Positions 17,548 through 25,955 of a stretch of DNA of 64,000 bases are shown here, piece by piece (the first letter of the stretch is position 1; each line of letters begins with the position of its first letter). The translations under genes were made by a program, and so were the position numbers. Below the pieces are notes generated by a model, which had not been told where the DNA came from, did not search any database, and saw only the letters and a list, made by a program, of their open reading frames with translations. This DNA is from Croceibacterium sp. TMG7-5b_MA50 (lineage in GTDB: Bacteria; Pseudomonadota; Alphaproteobacteria; Sphingomonadales; Sphingomonadaceae): assembly GCF_039830145.1 (NCBI RefSeq), contig NZ_CP156082.1, forward strand, positions 2,684,001 to 2,748,000, written 5' to 3'.

Positions 17548-18450
17548 ATGTTCGGCGGCTATCTGGAGCGGGAGGTGGGCAACAGCCCGATCGGGGACCT
17601 GATCCCCGCGATGCTGGCGGCGGAACCGGCGCTGCCCGAACCCACGAGCCCGGGGGAGCGGCGGCGTTATCGCACCATCTGGATCAGCGATGTGCACCTG
17701 GGCACCCGCGGCTGCAACGCGACCATGCTGCTCGACTTCCTGGACCGGACCGACAGCGACACGCTGTTCCTGGTCGGTGACATCATCGACGGCTGGCGGC
17801 TGAAGAAGAAGTTCTTCTGGCCGGCCGCGCATAACGAGGTCGTGCGCCGCATCCTTGCCCGCGCCCGCCGCGGTACCCGCGTCGTCTATATTCCCGGCAA
17901 CCACGACGAGATGTTCCGCCAGTTCACCGGCATGAATTTCGGCGGGGTGGAAATCAAACGTGCCGCGTTCCACACCACCGCCGATGGCCGCCGCCTGCTG
18001 GTGACGCATGGCGACGAATTCGACGCGGTGATGCTGGCGCATCGCTGGCTCGCCTTCGTGGGTGACACGCTTTACGGCCTGATGATGGAGCTGAACCGGT
18101 GGACCAACGCGGTTCGTCGGCGGCTGGGCATGCCGTACTGGTCGCTCAGCAAGATGGCCAAGCACAAGGTCAAGAACGCCGTCGAATTCATCAGCCGGTA
18201 CGAGGAGGTGGTGGCGCGCGCCGCACGCGACCGGGGCGTCGACGGGGTGGTCTGCGGCCATATCCATACGGCCGAGTTCCGCACCATCGACGGTGTTGAA
18301 TACTGGAACGACGGCGACTGGGTCGAAGGCTGCAACGCGCTGGTGGAACATGCCGATGGCCGCATGGAGATCCTGCACTGGGCCGACGAGATGGAGCGCC
18401 GCCGCAACATCGAGGCAAGCGCCAGCGTCACCCAGTTGCGCGCCGCTTAA
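17548..18450 (+). CDS. calcineurin-like phosphoesterase, LpxH-type
   Basis: A 300-residue metallophosphoesterase. All metal-ligand motifs are present: SDVHLGTRG (about 46), GDIIDGW (about 75), GNHDE (about 118), THGDEFD (about 150) and CGHIHTAEF (about 232). This is the arrangement of UDP-2,3-diacylglucosamine diphosphatase relatives. The family name would imply lipid A synthesis. Sphingomonads are known for glycosphingolipids instead of lipopolysaccharide, so the real substrate may be another phospholipid or nucleotide lipid. It lies 12 bases upstream of a GT4 glycosyltransferase, which supports a glycolipid pathway. ATG 17548 has a strong AAGGGGCAGG site. Confidence 0.8.
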   Translation: MFGGYLEREVGNSPIGDLIPAMLAAEPALPEPTSPGERRRYRTIWISDVHLGTRGCNATMLLDFLDRTDSDTLFLVGDIIDGWRLKKKFFWPAAHNEVVRRILARARRGTRVVYIPGNHDEMFRQFTGMNFGGVEIKRAAFHTTADGRRLLVTHGDEFDAVMLAHRWLAFVGDTLYGLMMELNRWTNAVRRRLGMPYWSLSKMAKHKVKNAVEFISRYEEVVARAARDRGVDGVVCGHIHTAEFRTIDGVEYWNDGDWVEGCNALVEHADGRMEILHWADEMERRRNIEASASVTQLRAA

Positions 18451-18462
18451 GGCCCTGCGGCC

Positions 18463-19503
18463 ATGCGGATCGCAATGGTCACCGATGCCTGGGCGCCGCA
18501 GGTCAACGGCGTGGTCCGCACGTTGGCGGCGGTCACCGCGCAACTGCGTGTCGCCGGACACGAGGTCGGCATCGTCTCGCCCGATCTGTTCCGGTCCGTG
18601 CCCTGCCCGACCTATCCGGAGATCCGCCTGGCGCTGGCACCTCAGCGCCGCGTCGACTGCTTGCTGAACGAGATCCGGCCCGATGCGCTGCATATCAGTA
18701 CCGAGGGACCGCTCGGCTGGGCGGCCCGGCATTGGGCGCTGCGGGGCGGGCGCGCCTTCACCACCGCGTACCACACGCAGTTTCCGGAATATCTCGCCCG
18801 GCGCACCGGCATGGACGCACGGCTGTTCTGGCCAATGATCCGCCGGTTCCACCGGCCGGCCGCCGGCATCATGGTGGCGACCGACACGATCCGCCAGCAG
18901 TTGCAGGAACAGGGACTGGCGCGGGTCCGGCCGTGGAGCCGCGGCGTCGATCTCGCCTGCTTCTCTCCGGACGTCGCCCCGCCGGACCTGTTCTTCGACC
19001 TGCCGCGCCCGATCCAGCTGTATGTCGGGCGGGTGGCGCCGGAAAAGAACGTGGAGGCGTTCCTGGCCAATGGCCATCCCGGCAGCAAGGTGGTGGTGGG
19101 CGACGGGCCGGCGCTGGCCCGCCTGCAGGCGCAGTTTCCAGCCGCGCATTTCCTGGGCCGGCAGAGCGGGGCGGCGCTGGCGGCCTGTTATGCCGGCGCG
19201 GACGTGCTGGTGTTTCCCAGCCGGACCGACACATTCGGGCTGGTGATGATCGAGGCGCTGGCCTGCGGCACGCCCGTCGCCGCATATCCCGTGGCCGGTC
19301 CGCTGGACGTCCTGAACGAGGCGAGCGGCGCCATGGCCGACCAGCTGGAGGATGCGATCGCCGCCGCCCTGACGCGCGACCGCGATGCCTGCCTGGGGCA
19401 TGGCCGGTCCTTCAGCTGGGCAGCCAGCGCCGACCAGTTTCTGCGCGCGCTGGAGCCGGTCGGCACCGGCCGTGCGGCCGTGACCGGGGCGGCCTTCGCC
19501 TGA
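18463..19503 (+). CDS. GT4-family glycosyltransferase
   Basis: A 346-residue GT-B enzyme. The N-terminal domain begins with the acceptor-site motif MRIAMVTDAWAPQVNGVVRT. The C-terminal donor domain includes YVGRVAPEKN near residue 188 and the nucleotide-sugar motif PSRTDTFGLVMIEALACG near 247. In that motif the first glutamate of the usual E-x7-E is replaced by aspartate. It resembles alpha-mannosyl or glucosyl transferases that build glycolipids on the inner face of the membrane. Co-transcription with the phosphoesterase 12 bases upstream suggests a joint role in lipid glycosylation. A clear terminator follows. Confidence 0.85.
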   Translation: MRIAMVTDAWAPQVNGVVRTLAAVTAQLRVAGHEVGIVSPDLFRSVPCPTYPEIRLALAPQRRVDCLLNEIRPDALHISTEGPLGWAARHWALRGGRAFTTAYHTQFPEYLARRTGMDARLFWPMIRRFHRPAAGIMVATDTIRQQLQEQGLARVRPWSRGVDLACFSPDVAPPDLFFDLPRPIQLYVGRVAPEKNVEAFLANGHPGSKVVVGDGPALARLQAQFPAAHFLGRQSGAALAACYAGADVLVFPSRTDTFGLVMIEALACGTPVAAYPVAGPLDVLNEASGAMADQLEDAIAAALTRDRDACLGHGRSFSWAASADQFLRALEPVGTGRAAVTGAAFA

Positions 19504-19548
19504 TTATCTTGCCGCCGCGCCTGAAAGCGCCTACATCTCTCCGGTGAC

Positions 19549-19579
19549 GGCCGCTCCGCGATGGGGCGGCCCTTTCTTT
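19549..19579 (+). terminator. intrinsic terminator after the GT4 gene
   Basis: GGCCGCTCC pairs with GGGGCGGCC (one U-G pair) around the loop GCGAT and is followed by CTTTCTTT, the classical stem and U-tract. It closes the phosphoesterase-glycosyltransferase transcript. Confidence 0.8.
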
Positions 19580-19598
19580 ATCGAGCCGGAGAGCCGAA

Positions 19599-20309
19599 AT
19601 GGCCCAGCCCACCCCTCTGATGCCTCATGCGACCGCCAGCTGGCTGGTCGACAACACCGCGCTGTCGTTCGAGCAGATCGCCGAGTTCTGCGGGCTGCAC
19701 ATCCTGGAGGTGCAGGCCATGGCGGATGACCTGACCAGCACCAAGTATACCGGCCGCGATCCGGTCCATTCTGGCGAACTGACCCATGCGGAGATCGAGG
19801 CGGGTCAAGCCGATCCGGCCTACCGCCTGAAGATGCACCGCGCGCCGGTGGATGTCAGCCGCACGAAGGGGCCGCGCTACACGCCTGTGTCGAAGCGGCA
19901 GGACAAGCCGGACGGCATCGCCTGGATCATCCGCAACCACCCGGAGATCAGCGACGCCCAGATCGGCAAGCTGATCGGCACGACCCGCACGACCATCGGC
20001 GCGATCCGTGATCGCAGCCACTGGAACATCTCCAACATCCAGCCCAAGGACCCCGTGACGCTGGGCCTGTGCTCCCAGCGGGAGTTGGACGCTGCGGTGG
20101 CGAAGGCGGGCAAGAACCTTCCTCAGGAAGACCTCGCCGATGATGGGGCCGAGCCGGTGGTCGCGCAGCGCGATGACCGCGCCCTGCTGATCGAGGAATT
20201 GCGGGCGGAACGTGATGCTGCCGCCCGCGCCGCCTCGGAAGCGGCGCAGGAGGCCGAGGCCGAGGCATGGCTGGAGGCGCGCCGCGCCGCGGAGGCGGGC
20301 GAGGCCTGA
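19599..20309 (+). CDS. trcR: TrcR-type cell-cycle transcriptional regulator (DUF1013)
   Basis: A 236-residue protein with the DUF1013 core: an N-terminal helix-turn-helix-like ALSFEQIAEFCGLHILEVQAM (split by TADD), a conserved RYTPVSKRQDKPDGIAW segment near residue 95, and a second homeodomain-like helix pair (SDAQIGKLIGTTRTTIGAIRDRSHWN). The last 50 residues form a charged, alanine/glutamate-rich coiled coil. The family is restricted to Alphaproteobacteria and is linked to cell-cycle transcription. Length and motifs are complete. GGAGAG precedes the ATG by seven bases. It is monocistronic after a terminator. Confidence 0.85.
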   Translation: MAQPTPLMPHATASWLVDNTALSFEQIAEFCGLHILEVQAMADDLTSTKYTGRDPVHSGELTHAEIEAGQADPAYRLKMHRAPVDVSRTKGPRYTPVSKRQDKPDGIAWIIRNHPEISDAQIGKLIGTTRTTIGAIRDRSHWNISNIQPKDPVTLGLCSQRELDAAVAKAGKNLPQEDLADDGAEPVVAQRDDRALLIEELRAERDAAARAASEAAQEAEAEAWLEARRAAEAGEA

Positions 20310-20337
20310 TCCGCCCCGCCCCGCCGGTCCGCCTGGG

Positions 20338-20835
20338 CTACATGTACTTCATGGTGATGGTGATCGCCTTGACCTCACCCGCGGCGACCGGGAAGGCGGT
20401 GCGGGTATAGCTCGGCCGGCCAAGGTTGAAGATGTTGATGGACGGGTTGTTGCTCATGCCCCCGCCATCCGTGGTCAGGTCGGTCTTGCCGTTATTGTTG
20501 ATGTCGTGCCGGATCGCGATGGCATAGGTACCCGCGACCGGCACCGGCATGCAGACCTGCATCGTGCCGGCGCGCGCAGGCAGCTCGATCCGGTTGACCC
20601 AGCGCCCGCTCTCCAGCCAGTCGGCCCGGATGCCCCGATAGAGCTGCACCCGCAGGGTGCCGCCACCTGACTTAACGCCTGATACCGTGATGTTCACCGC
20701 CGGTCCGGCACCTGCCCGGCAATAGGCGGTGTTGTGTCGCAATTCGTTGCGGAACTGGGCGGCGGCGGGCGTCGCCGTTCCGGCCAGCAGGCCGATCCCT
20801 GCCAAGGTGGCGACGATCGGGCGGAGAGTATTCAT
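20338..20835 (-). CDS. secreted DUF2141 domain protein
   Basis: A 165-residue exported protein. The signal peptide runs from MNTLRPIVATLAGIGLLAG to about residue 26 (AAAQ). It is followed by a beta-sandwich DUF2141 domain with the family hallmarks VNITVSGVKSGGGTLRVQLY, a central YAIAIRHDINNNGKTD calcium-like loop and the closing FPVAAGEVKAITITMKY. DUF2141 proteins are periplasmic or surface proteins of unknown role. The ATG at 20835 is chosen to put the signal peptide at the N-terminus. It is convergent with trcR, 28 bases apart. Confidence 0.82.
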   Translation of the reverse strand: MNTLRPIVATLAGIGLLAGTATPAAAQFRNELRHNTAYCRAGAGPAVNITVSGVKSGGGTLRVQLYRGIRADWLESGRWVNRIELPARAGTMQVCMPVPVAGTYAIAIRHDINNNGKTDLTTDGGGMSNNPSINIFNLGRPSYTRTAFPVAAGEVKAITITMKYM

Positions 20836-21056
20836 GGCAGACAACGCAAGGTTCCGTAAACTGTTGGGCAGATAAGGCGAGGGCATCAGGTACGTGCCGG
20901 CCACAAATCCCCGCGTCCCTAACGGTCGGAGACAAGTGATGGTGGCGCGATTGCCGCAGGGGCAGTGAACTCGTGCTTAATCGTGCATTCTCCAGATGGG
21001 CAGATCGGGGCAGACGCACTACACCTTCCACTCCGGGGGCCGTGCCCCGCGGCGAA

Positions 21057-22277
21057 ATGTTCGCCTTAGATAGGGAAGGCCCAGTGGACCCGCAAATTCG
21101 TTTCACGCACTGGCCGGGTCCGCTGCCGCATGTGACGGTGGTGATTCCCGCGTGGAACATGGCGCGTTACCTCGCGCGGTCGGTCGCCAGCGCGCTGGCG
21201 CAGACCTGGCCGGCGCTGGACGTGTTGGTCGTCGATGACGGATCGACCGACGACACGCTCGCCCTGGCGGAGGCGATCGCCGCGCGCGAGCCGCGGGTGA
21301 CCGTTCGCTCCTTCCCCAATGGCGGCGTCGCGCGTGCACGCAACCGCGGGACGGAGGCGGCGCGCGGCACCTATGTCGCCTATCTGGATGCCGACGATCT
21401 ATGGCATCCGACCAAGATCGAGAAGCAGATGGCAGCGCTGCGCAGCCATGCGGACGATGACGGCTGGGTGGGCTGCTATGCCCTGTTCCGCATGGTGGAT
21501 GACGGTGATCGCGTGCTGGCCAGCGGCTACGGCGCGGGGAAGCGGGGATCGTTCTTCTTCGATCACCTGCTCGTCAACCATGTCGGAAATGGGTCCAGCC
21601 TGCTGGTCTTGCGGGAGGCGGCGTTGGCGGTGGACGGATTCGACCCATCCTATGCGGAGGCGGGGATCGGCGGTAGCGAGGATTTCGATTTCCAGCTGCG
21701 TCTGCTGATGCGCTACAAGCTGGAATATGTACCGGAATACCTGGTGGGGTACCGCCTGCATGCCGCGCAGATGTCGGCCGACCAGACGCGCATGGCATTG
21801 GGTCACATCGCAGTGGTCGAACGCTTCGTCCATCTGGCGCAGCTGGACGGGCGGCAGGCGCAGTTCGCGCTGGTGGCGGCGAACCGCGCGGCAGCGATCG
21901 CAATGGCGCGCTCTGGCGATTGGCGCAACGCCGCGCGGGCGGCGCGGCAATTGTGGAGCGACGACCGCTCCGCCGCGGTGGGCTTCGCCGCGGAACGGCT
22001 GCGCTTTGGTGCGAAACGCGCGCTGGCGCGCCTGGGGCACAGCTGGGGCAGCCATGCACGGCTGTCGCCCCGGTCGTGGCATTTCGCTGAATGCGATCCC
22101 TTGCCCGGCATCCTGCCGGACGGGCGGCAGGCACGACCGGGATCGCCGCTCTACCCCGCGCCGCTGGATACCCTACAGGGCCCGCTGGCAGAAGACGAGG
22201 CGGTCGAGGACGCGATTGCCGCGTCGCCGGATCCAGTGGAAAGTGAGTGGCGCACCCGACAGGATTCGAACCTGTGA
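21057..22277 (+). CDS. GT2-family glycosyltransferase whose 3' end overlaps tRNA-Arg
   Basis: An approximately 406-residue GT-A enzyme. It has [14 protein letters not shown] at the nucleotide-binding strand, [11 protein letters not shown], and the metal-binding motif YLDADDLW near residue 118. The [12 protein letters not shown] segment supplies the catalytic ED. It should transfer a sugar from a nucleotide donor during polysaccharide or glycolipid synthesis. Start choice is open: ATG 21057 is listed, while GTG 21084 has the better ribosome site (AGGGAAGG). The last ten residues (WRTRQDSNL) are read from the antisense of tRNA-Arg, and no earlier stop exists in frame, so the gene really runs 30 bases into the tRNA or has lost its original end. 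Confidence 0.82.
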   Translation: MFALDREGPVDPQIRFTHWPGPLPHVTVVIPAWNMARYLARSVASALAQTWPALDVLVVDDGSTDDTLALAEAIAAREPRVTVRSFPNGGVARARNRGTEAARGTYVAYLDADDLWHPTKIEKQMAALRSHADDDGWVGCYALFRMVDDGDRVLASGYGAGKRGSFFFDHLLVNHVGNGSSLLVLREAALAVDGFDPSYAEAGIGGSEDFDFQLRLLMRYKLEYVPEYLVGYRLHAAQMSADQTRMALGHIAVVERFVHLAQLDGRQAQFALVAANRAAAIAMARSGDWRNAARAARQLWSDDRSAAVGFAAERLRFGAKRALARLGHSWGSHARLSPRSWHFAECDPLPGILPDGRQARPGSPLYPAPLDTLQGPLAEDEAVEDAIAASPDPVESEWRTRQDSNL

Positions 22278-22324
22278 CCCCTGCCTTCGGAGGGCAGTAC
22301 TCTATCCAGCTGAGCTACGGGTGC
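22248..22324 (-). tRNA. tRNA-Arg(CCG)
   Basis: On the minus strand the acceptor stem GCACCCG pairs with CGGGTGC. A D-arm (GCTCAGCTGGATAGAG) is followed by the anticodon arm CTGCC-CTCCGAA-GGCAG with anticodon CCG (reads CGG). The T-arm is ACAGG-TTCGAAT-CCTGT, and the 3' CCA is genome-encoded. All parts are standard. The gene's 3' end overlaps the convergent glycosyltransferase gene by 30 bases. Confidence 0.97.
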
Positions 22325-22417
22325 TGGGTGGCCGTGCCCCTACATCGGCAGTGGCAGCGGGGTCAAACGCAATCGTGCAGGGCTTGACGTTGTTCTCCAT
22401 GCGTTCCAGCAAGGGGC

Positions 22418-22921
22418 ATGGTTGATTCCCTTGCCTTGTTCGCTGCCGGGGCCCTGCAGAACGATGCGGAGCGTCGATCGCGCGCGGTGACGCGGGGCAT
22501 CTGCCGGCTGTTCGCCCGCAACGATATCTGGGTGCTGGCCGAAATGCCGCTGCGCAACGGCCGTCGGGCGGACCTGATGGGGGTGGATGCGCAAGGGCGG
22601 ATCGTGATCGTGGAGATCAAGACCGCCCGCAGCGATCTGCTGGGTGATGGCAAGTGGCCCGATTACCTGGACTTCTGCGACCGCTTCTATTGGGGCCTGC
22701 CGCCGGAACTGGACCGGTCCGTGCTGGAAGGCGCCGATTACCGGCCTGATTGCTGCGGCATCATCGTTGCCGACGGCTACGATGCGGAAATCGTGCGCCC
22801 TGCCCCCAGCCATCCGCTGAACGCCGCCCGCCGGCGGGTCGAGGTGGAGCGGCTGGCGCGTGCCGCGCTGAGAAGGCAGGTCGTGGCGCTCGATCCCGAA
22901 TGTGCGGCCTTCGGTTCTTAG
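22418..22921 (+). CDS. mmcB: MmcB-family putative DNA repair nuclease
   Basis: A 167-residue protein of the MmcB (formerly DUF) family with a restriction-endonuclease-like core. Signature segments are SRAVTRGICRLF, LRNGRRADLMGVD, the catalytic-type IVIVEIKTARSDLLGDGKWPDY (E-x-K with an upstream D) and CGIIVADGYDAEI. In Alphaproteobacteria it is linked to DNA damage tolerance alongside ImuA/ImuB/DnaE2-type pathways. Those partners are not in view. AAGGGG gives the ribosome site. Its stop overlaps the stop of the convergent DUF3667 gene by four bases. Confidence 0.88.
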   Translation: MVDSLALFAAGALQNDAERRSRAVTRGICRLFARNDIWVLAEMPLRNGRRADLMGVDAQGRIVIVEIKTARSDLLGDGKWPDYLDFCDRFYWGLPPELDRSVLEGADYRPDCCGIIVADGYDAEIVRPAPSHPLNAARRRVEVERLARAALRRQVVALDPECAAFGS

Positions 22922-23964
22922 CCCATCAGCCCCAGCACCAGCAGCAACGATACGAACAGGGCAATGATGACCTGGATGAACACGCACAGCGCCAGCGTGC
23001 GCCACAGGGCGGAGCCGCGCGACAGGCCATAGGCATGGCGCAGCTGCGTTGCGATGTGCCACACCGGGATTACCGAACCTGCCACGAACAGCCAGTCGAG
23101 CGTCACGCCAGCGATGCCAAGCACGGTCAGCACCATAAATAGCAGTGACATGAACGACAGCGAGTAGGTGACGAACACCGCGTGGTCATACATGCCGTAA
23201 CGCGGCCGCCACAGGAACAGCAGCGCCACGAACGGGATCGATAGGGGGATCAACAGCCAGCTGAACTTGTAGCTGTTCGATTGCAGCTTGTAGAGGGCGA
23301 GGCCAGGATTCCGGCGTGCCTTGGCGATGCCCTTGTCCAGCCGCTTCCAGCCGGTGTGGACCTCCTCCAGCCCTTCGATCGTGTCCGGCCCGGTGCGTGC
23401 CGCCTCCATGGCGGTGATGCGGCCGTTCAGTTCGTCCAACTGCCCCTGCAATTGTGGACGCTGCGGATCACCGGCGGGCAGGGCGGCAAGGTCGCGCGTG
23501 ACCCTGGTCCGATCCGCTTCCGCCTGGCTTTGTACCTGCTTCATCTGCGCCACCGCATCGTCCGGGAGACCAATGTCGGCCGGCGGGCTGAGGCCGATGA
23601 TCTGGAACACCGCGAACATGATGAAGATGGTGAACAGGAACAGGCCCATCGGGGAGACGAAGCGCGCCCGTTCCCCTTCGATGTAGCGGCGAGTCAGTTG
23701 CCCCGGCCGGCGTAGCAGCAGCGGCAGCGTGGCGAAGGTCCGTCCTTCAAAATGCAGTGCCCCGTGCAGCAGGTCATGCAGGAAGGCGCCCGCTGTACGA
23801 TGGACATGCGCCTGTTGGCCGCAGGCATGGCAATGGCTGCCGATCAGCGCGGTCCCACAATTGAGGCAGGCATGTTCCGCCGTGTGCCCGTCCGATGTCA
23901 CCGGAGCGGAAGGCTCCGCCACCAATCCGCCGGCCGGTATGGCCGCCTGCAAGACTTCGCTCAT
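22918..23964 (-). CDS. DUF3667 membrane protein with N-terminal zinc-ribbon-like motif
   Basis: A 348-residue inner-membrane protein. The N-terminus carries two CxxC-type knuckles (CLNCG near residue 33, CHACG near residue 45), followed by LHDLLHGALHFEGRTFATLPLLLRRPGQLTRRYIEGERARF, the DUF3667 signature. Then come a membrane helix, a charged coiled coil (about 125-190), and three or four more membrane helices at the C-terminus. Function is unknown; relatives are widespread in sphingomonads. The ATG at 23964 puts the zinc motif near the start and follows a G-rich ribosome site. It is convergent with mmcB and has no operon partner. Confidence 0.75.
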   Translation of the reverse strand: MSEVLQAAIPAGGLVAEPSAPVTSDGHTAEHACLNCGTALIGSHCHACGQQAHVHRTAGAFLHDLLHGALHFEGRTFATLPLLLRRPGQLTRRYIEGERARFVSPMGLFLFTIFIMFAVFQIIGLSPPADIGLPDDAVAQMKQVQSQAEADRTRVTRDLAALPAGDPQRPQLQGQLDELNGRITAMEAARTGPDTIEGLEEVHTGWKRLDKGIAKARRNPGLALYKLQSNSYKFSWLLIPLSIPFVALLFLWRPRYGMYDHAVFVTYSLSFMSLLFMVLTVLGIAGVTLDWLFVAGSVIPVWHIATQLRHAYGLSRGSALWRTLALCVFIQVIIALFVSLLLVLGLMG

Positions 23965-24080
23965 GCCCCAACCCCCTGGCTGCAACCGCATGATACCGCC
24001 GGGCGGTGCCCTGTCGAGCGGAACAGAGGCGGAACAGGGTGCACATGTCGGCGTTGATGTCGACAAAGGAGCATCATGCC

Positions 24081-24314
24081 GTGATTGCAGAAAAGCCTGA
24101 CGAGAACCCGAAGTCGCACCCGGTCTCCAATGCGGAGAAGGATCCGGACACCTGGACCACCGGTGACGAGCCAATGACCGGCGCGCAGGCCAGCTATCTC
24201 AAGACGTTGAGCGAGGAAGCGGGCGACGAAGGGCAGTACGACACCGAACTGACCAAGGCGGAGGCATCGAAGCGGATCGATGCGCTGCAGGAGAAGACCG
24301 GGCGCGGCCAGTAA
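24081..24314 (+). CDS. DUF3072 domain small protein
   Basis: A 77-residue hydrophilic protein, rich in Lys, Glu and Asp. It carries the DUF3072 core: SNAEKDPDTWTTGDEPMTGAQ followed by SYLKTLSEEAGDEG and LTKAEASKRIDALQ. Such proteins are common small, probably stress-related products without assigned function. The GTG at 24081 has an AAAGGAG site nine bases upstream; an ATG at 24057 would add eight residues. No partner gene is seen. The gap of 22 bases to the convergent GH43 gene holds no obvious terminator. Confidence 0.75.
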   Translation: MIAEKPDENPKSHPVSNAEKDPDTWTTGDEPMTGAQASYLKTLSEEAGDEGQYDTELTKAEASKRIDALQEKTGRGQ

Positions 24315-24336
24315 CGGCCACGCCCGGCTGAGGTCC

Positions 24337-25944
24337 TCAGTCCAGCGCGGTGAAGCGGAAATTGCGGAACCGCGCCTCTCCCGGCCCGGCGGCGTAGAGG
24401 CCGGGCCGCAGCATCAGGAAGCCGCCGCGCACATTGTGGTGGTAGCCCGACACCTCCATGCCGCGGTCGAACCGGTGCCAGGTCTGCCCGCCATCGCCGC
24501 TGGTATCGAACGTGATGATGTGGGCGTCGTTGGTTACGCGCAGCCGCATGCGCCGCCCGTGCGGATTGGCCGGGCGTCCACGCTCGATCCCGTATTGGTG
24601 GGTGACGAACCGCTGCTCGTCAAAGCCTAGCCCGGCATAAAGCTTGTCGTCATAGAACAGGATCAGGCCTGCCCGACCACCGGGCGCAACCTCGATATCG
24701 CATTCGAAGGTGTAGCGGGTATCGCCCGCCGTCAGCAGCAGCGGCGACCCGCTGGACGGTGCCTCCCCCTTGCCAGCCAGGTGCAGCGTGCCATCCGCCA
24801 CCCGGATGCGGCTGGCCTCGTCGGCAGATGGGCGGAAGAAGGCCCACTTGCTGCCCAGCACGAGCGGCTGGGAGAAATCGTCCGACAGCGCCATGCCATG
24901 CGGCTGCGCGGCTCCGCCGCCTGGCTTGGTGATCGGCTGCGACAGGTCGCCGCCGGTCATGTCGAACCAGCCATCGTCGGTGAAGCGGACCGGATCCATC
25001 AGGCACTGCCGGCCCAATGTCCAGAACCCGTTCTCGAACCCGTGATAGACGGACCACCAGCTGTCATCGGGTGCCTGCACCAGACTGGCATGACCGCGTG
25101 ACCACCACGCCTCCTCCGCGCTGGTGGTGCGCACCAGCGGGTTGCGCGGATGGTGTTCCCATGGCCCGTTGATGGATCGCGACCGGGCCGCGATCACCAT
25201 GTGGCCGGTCGGCGGCCCGGCGGTGCCGCCCACCGCCGTCAGCATGTAGAACCAGTCGCCGATCCGATGGATCTTGGGCCCTTCCGGGGCGAAGCCTTCC
25301 ACCACCCAGTCGGACGGATAGCGCCAGGGGTCGTAGACATGCTCCACCGGGCCGGCGAGCGAGAGGTTGTCGTCAGCCAGGCGCACACGGTCCCCGCCGG
25401 ACAGGAACAGCCAGCGGCTGCCGTCCTCCCCCACCGCATGGCACGGGTCGATATGGTTCGGCAGGCCGAGCGGCACGGGGTCGCTCCACGGCCCCTCGAT
25501 GTTCTCGGCCCAGGTGACGAAGGTGTCGTTCGGTTCCGCCTTGACCGGAATGAACAGGTAGTAGCGGCCGTTATCCTTGTGCAGCGATGGTGCCCAGACC
25601 GAACCGATATTGCGGGTGAGCGCCGCCTTCAGCGGGCGCCAGTTCACCAGATCGCGCGAATGCCAGATGGTGAGGCCGGGATAGGCGTCGAAGGTGGAGA
25701 AGGTCATGTAGTAATCCTCCCCATCCTTCAGGATCGCCGGATCAGGCCGATCGCCGGAAATCAGCGGGTTGAGGAAGGTACCGTTACCAAGATCGGACAC
25801 GCGTTGATTGTCGAAGCCGCGCCGGTAAGCCTTTGACGACGGGGCGGGGGATGCGGTCTGCGCCATCGCGCCGCCACCCGGGATCAGTGTCGCAAGGCCG
25901 GCGGCTGCGGTGCCGGCGAACAGGGAACGGCGATCGGTCTGCAT
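24337..25944 (-). CDS. GH43-family glycoside hydrolase, Tat-exported
   Basis: A 535-residue periplasmic or secreted enzyme. A twin-arginine signal (TDRRSLFAGTAAAGLATL) precedes a five-bladed beta-propeller with the GH43 catalytic-base motif DRPDPAILKDGEDYY near residue 67, WAPSLHKDNGRYYLF, and the WVVEGFAPEGPKI segment carrying the catalytic acid glutamate. A C-terminal concanavalin-like beta-sandwich (from about 345, FSQPLVLGSKWAFFRP) is typical of multi-domain GH43. Substrates are arabino- or xylo-oligosaccharides; side chains of pectin fit the context. The ATG at 25944 has GGAG six bases upstream. An ATG at 25956 would overlap the upstream stop as TGATG. Confidence 0.85.
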   Translation of the reverse strand: MQTDRRSLFAGTAAAGLATLIPGGGAMAQTASPAPSSKAYRRGFDNQRVSDLGNGTFLNPLISGDRPDPAILKDGEDYYMTFSTFDAYPGLTIWHSRDLVNWRPLKAALTRNIGSVWAPSLHKDNGRYYLFIPVKAEPNDTFVTWAENIEGPWSDPVPLGLPNHIDPCHAVGEDGSRWLFLSGGDRVRLADDNLSLAGPVEHVYDPWRYPSDWVVEGFAPEGPKIHRIGDWFYMLTAVGGTAGPPTGHMVIAARSRSINGPWEHHPRNPLVRTTSAEEAWWSRGHASLVQAPDDSWWSVYHGFENGFWTLGRQCLMDPVRFTDDGWFDMTGGDLSQPITKPGGGAAQPHGMALSDDFSQPLVLGSKWAFFRPSADEASRIRVADGTLHLAGKGEAPSSGSPLLLTAGDTRYTFECDIEVAPGGRAGLILFYDDKLYAGLGFDEQRFVTHQYGIERGRPANPHGRRMRLRVTNDAHIITFDTSGDGGQTWHRFDRGMEVSGYHHNVRGGFLMLRPGLYAAGPGEARFRNFRFTALD

Positions 25945-25955
25945 TCTCGTCTCCA

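Noticed and set aside
22251-22425. Short frame giving a peptide with [20 protein letters not shown]
   Set aside because: This peptide is the standard mistranslation of a tRNA gene in antisense, here tRNA-Arg(CCG).
24006-24080. Longer start for the DUF3072 gene
   Set aside because: The extension lacks family similarity and the only good ribosome site serves the GTG at 24081.
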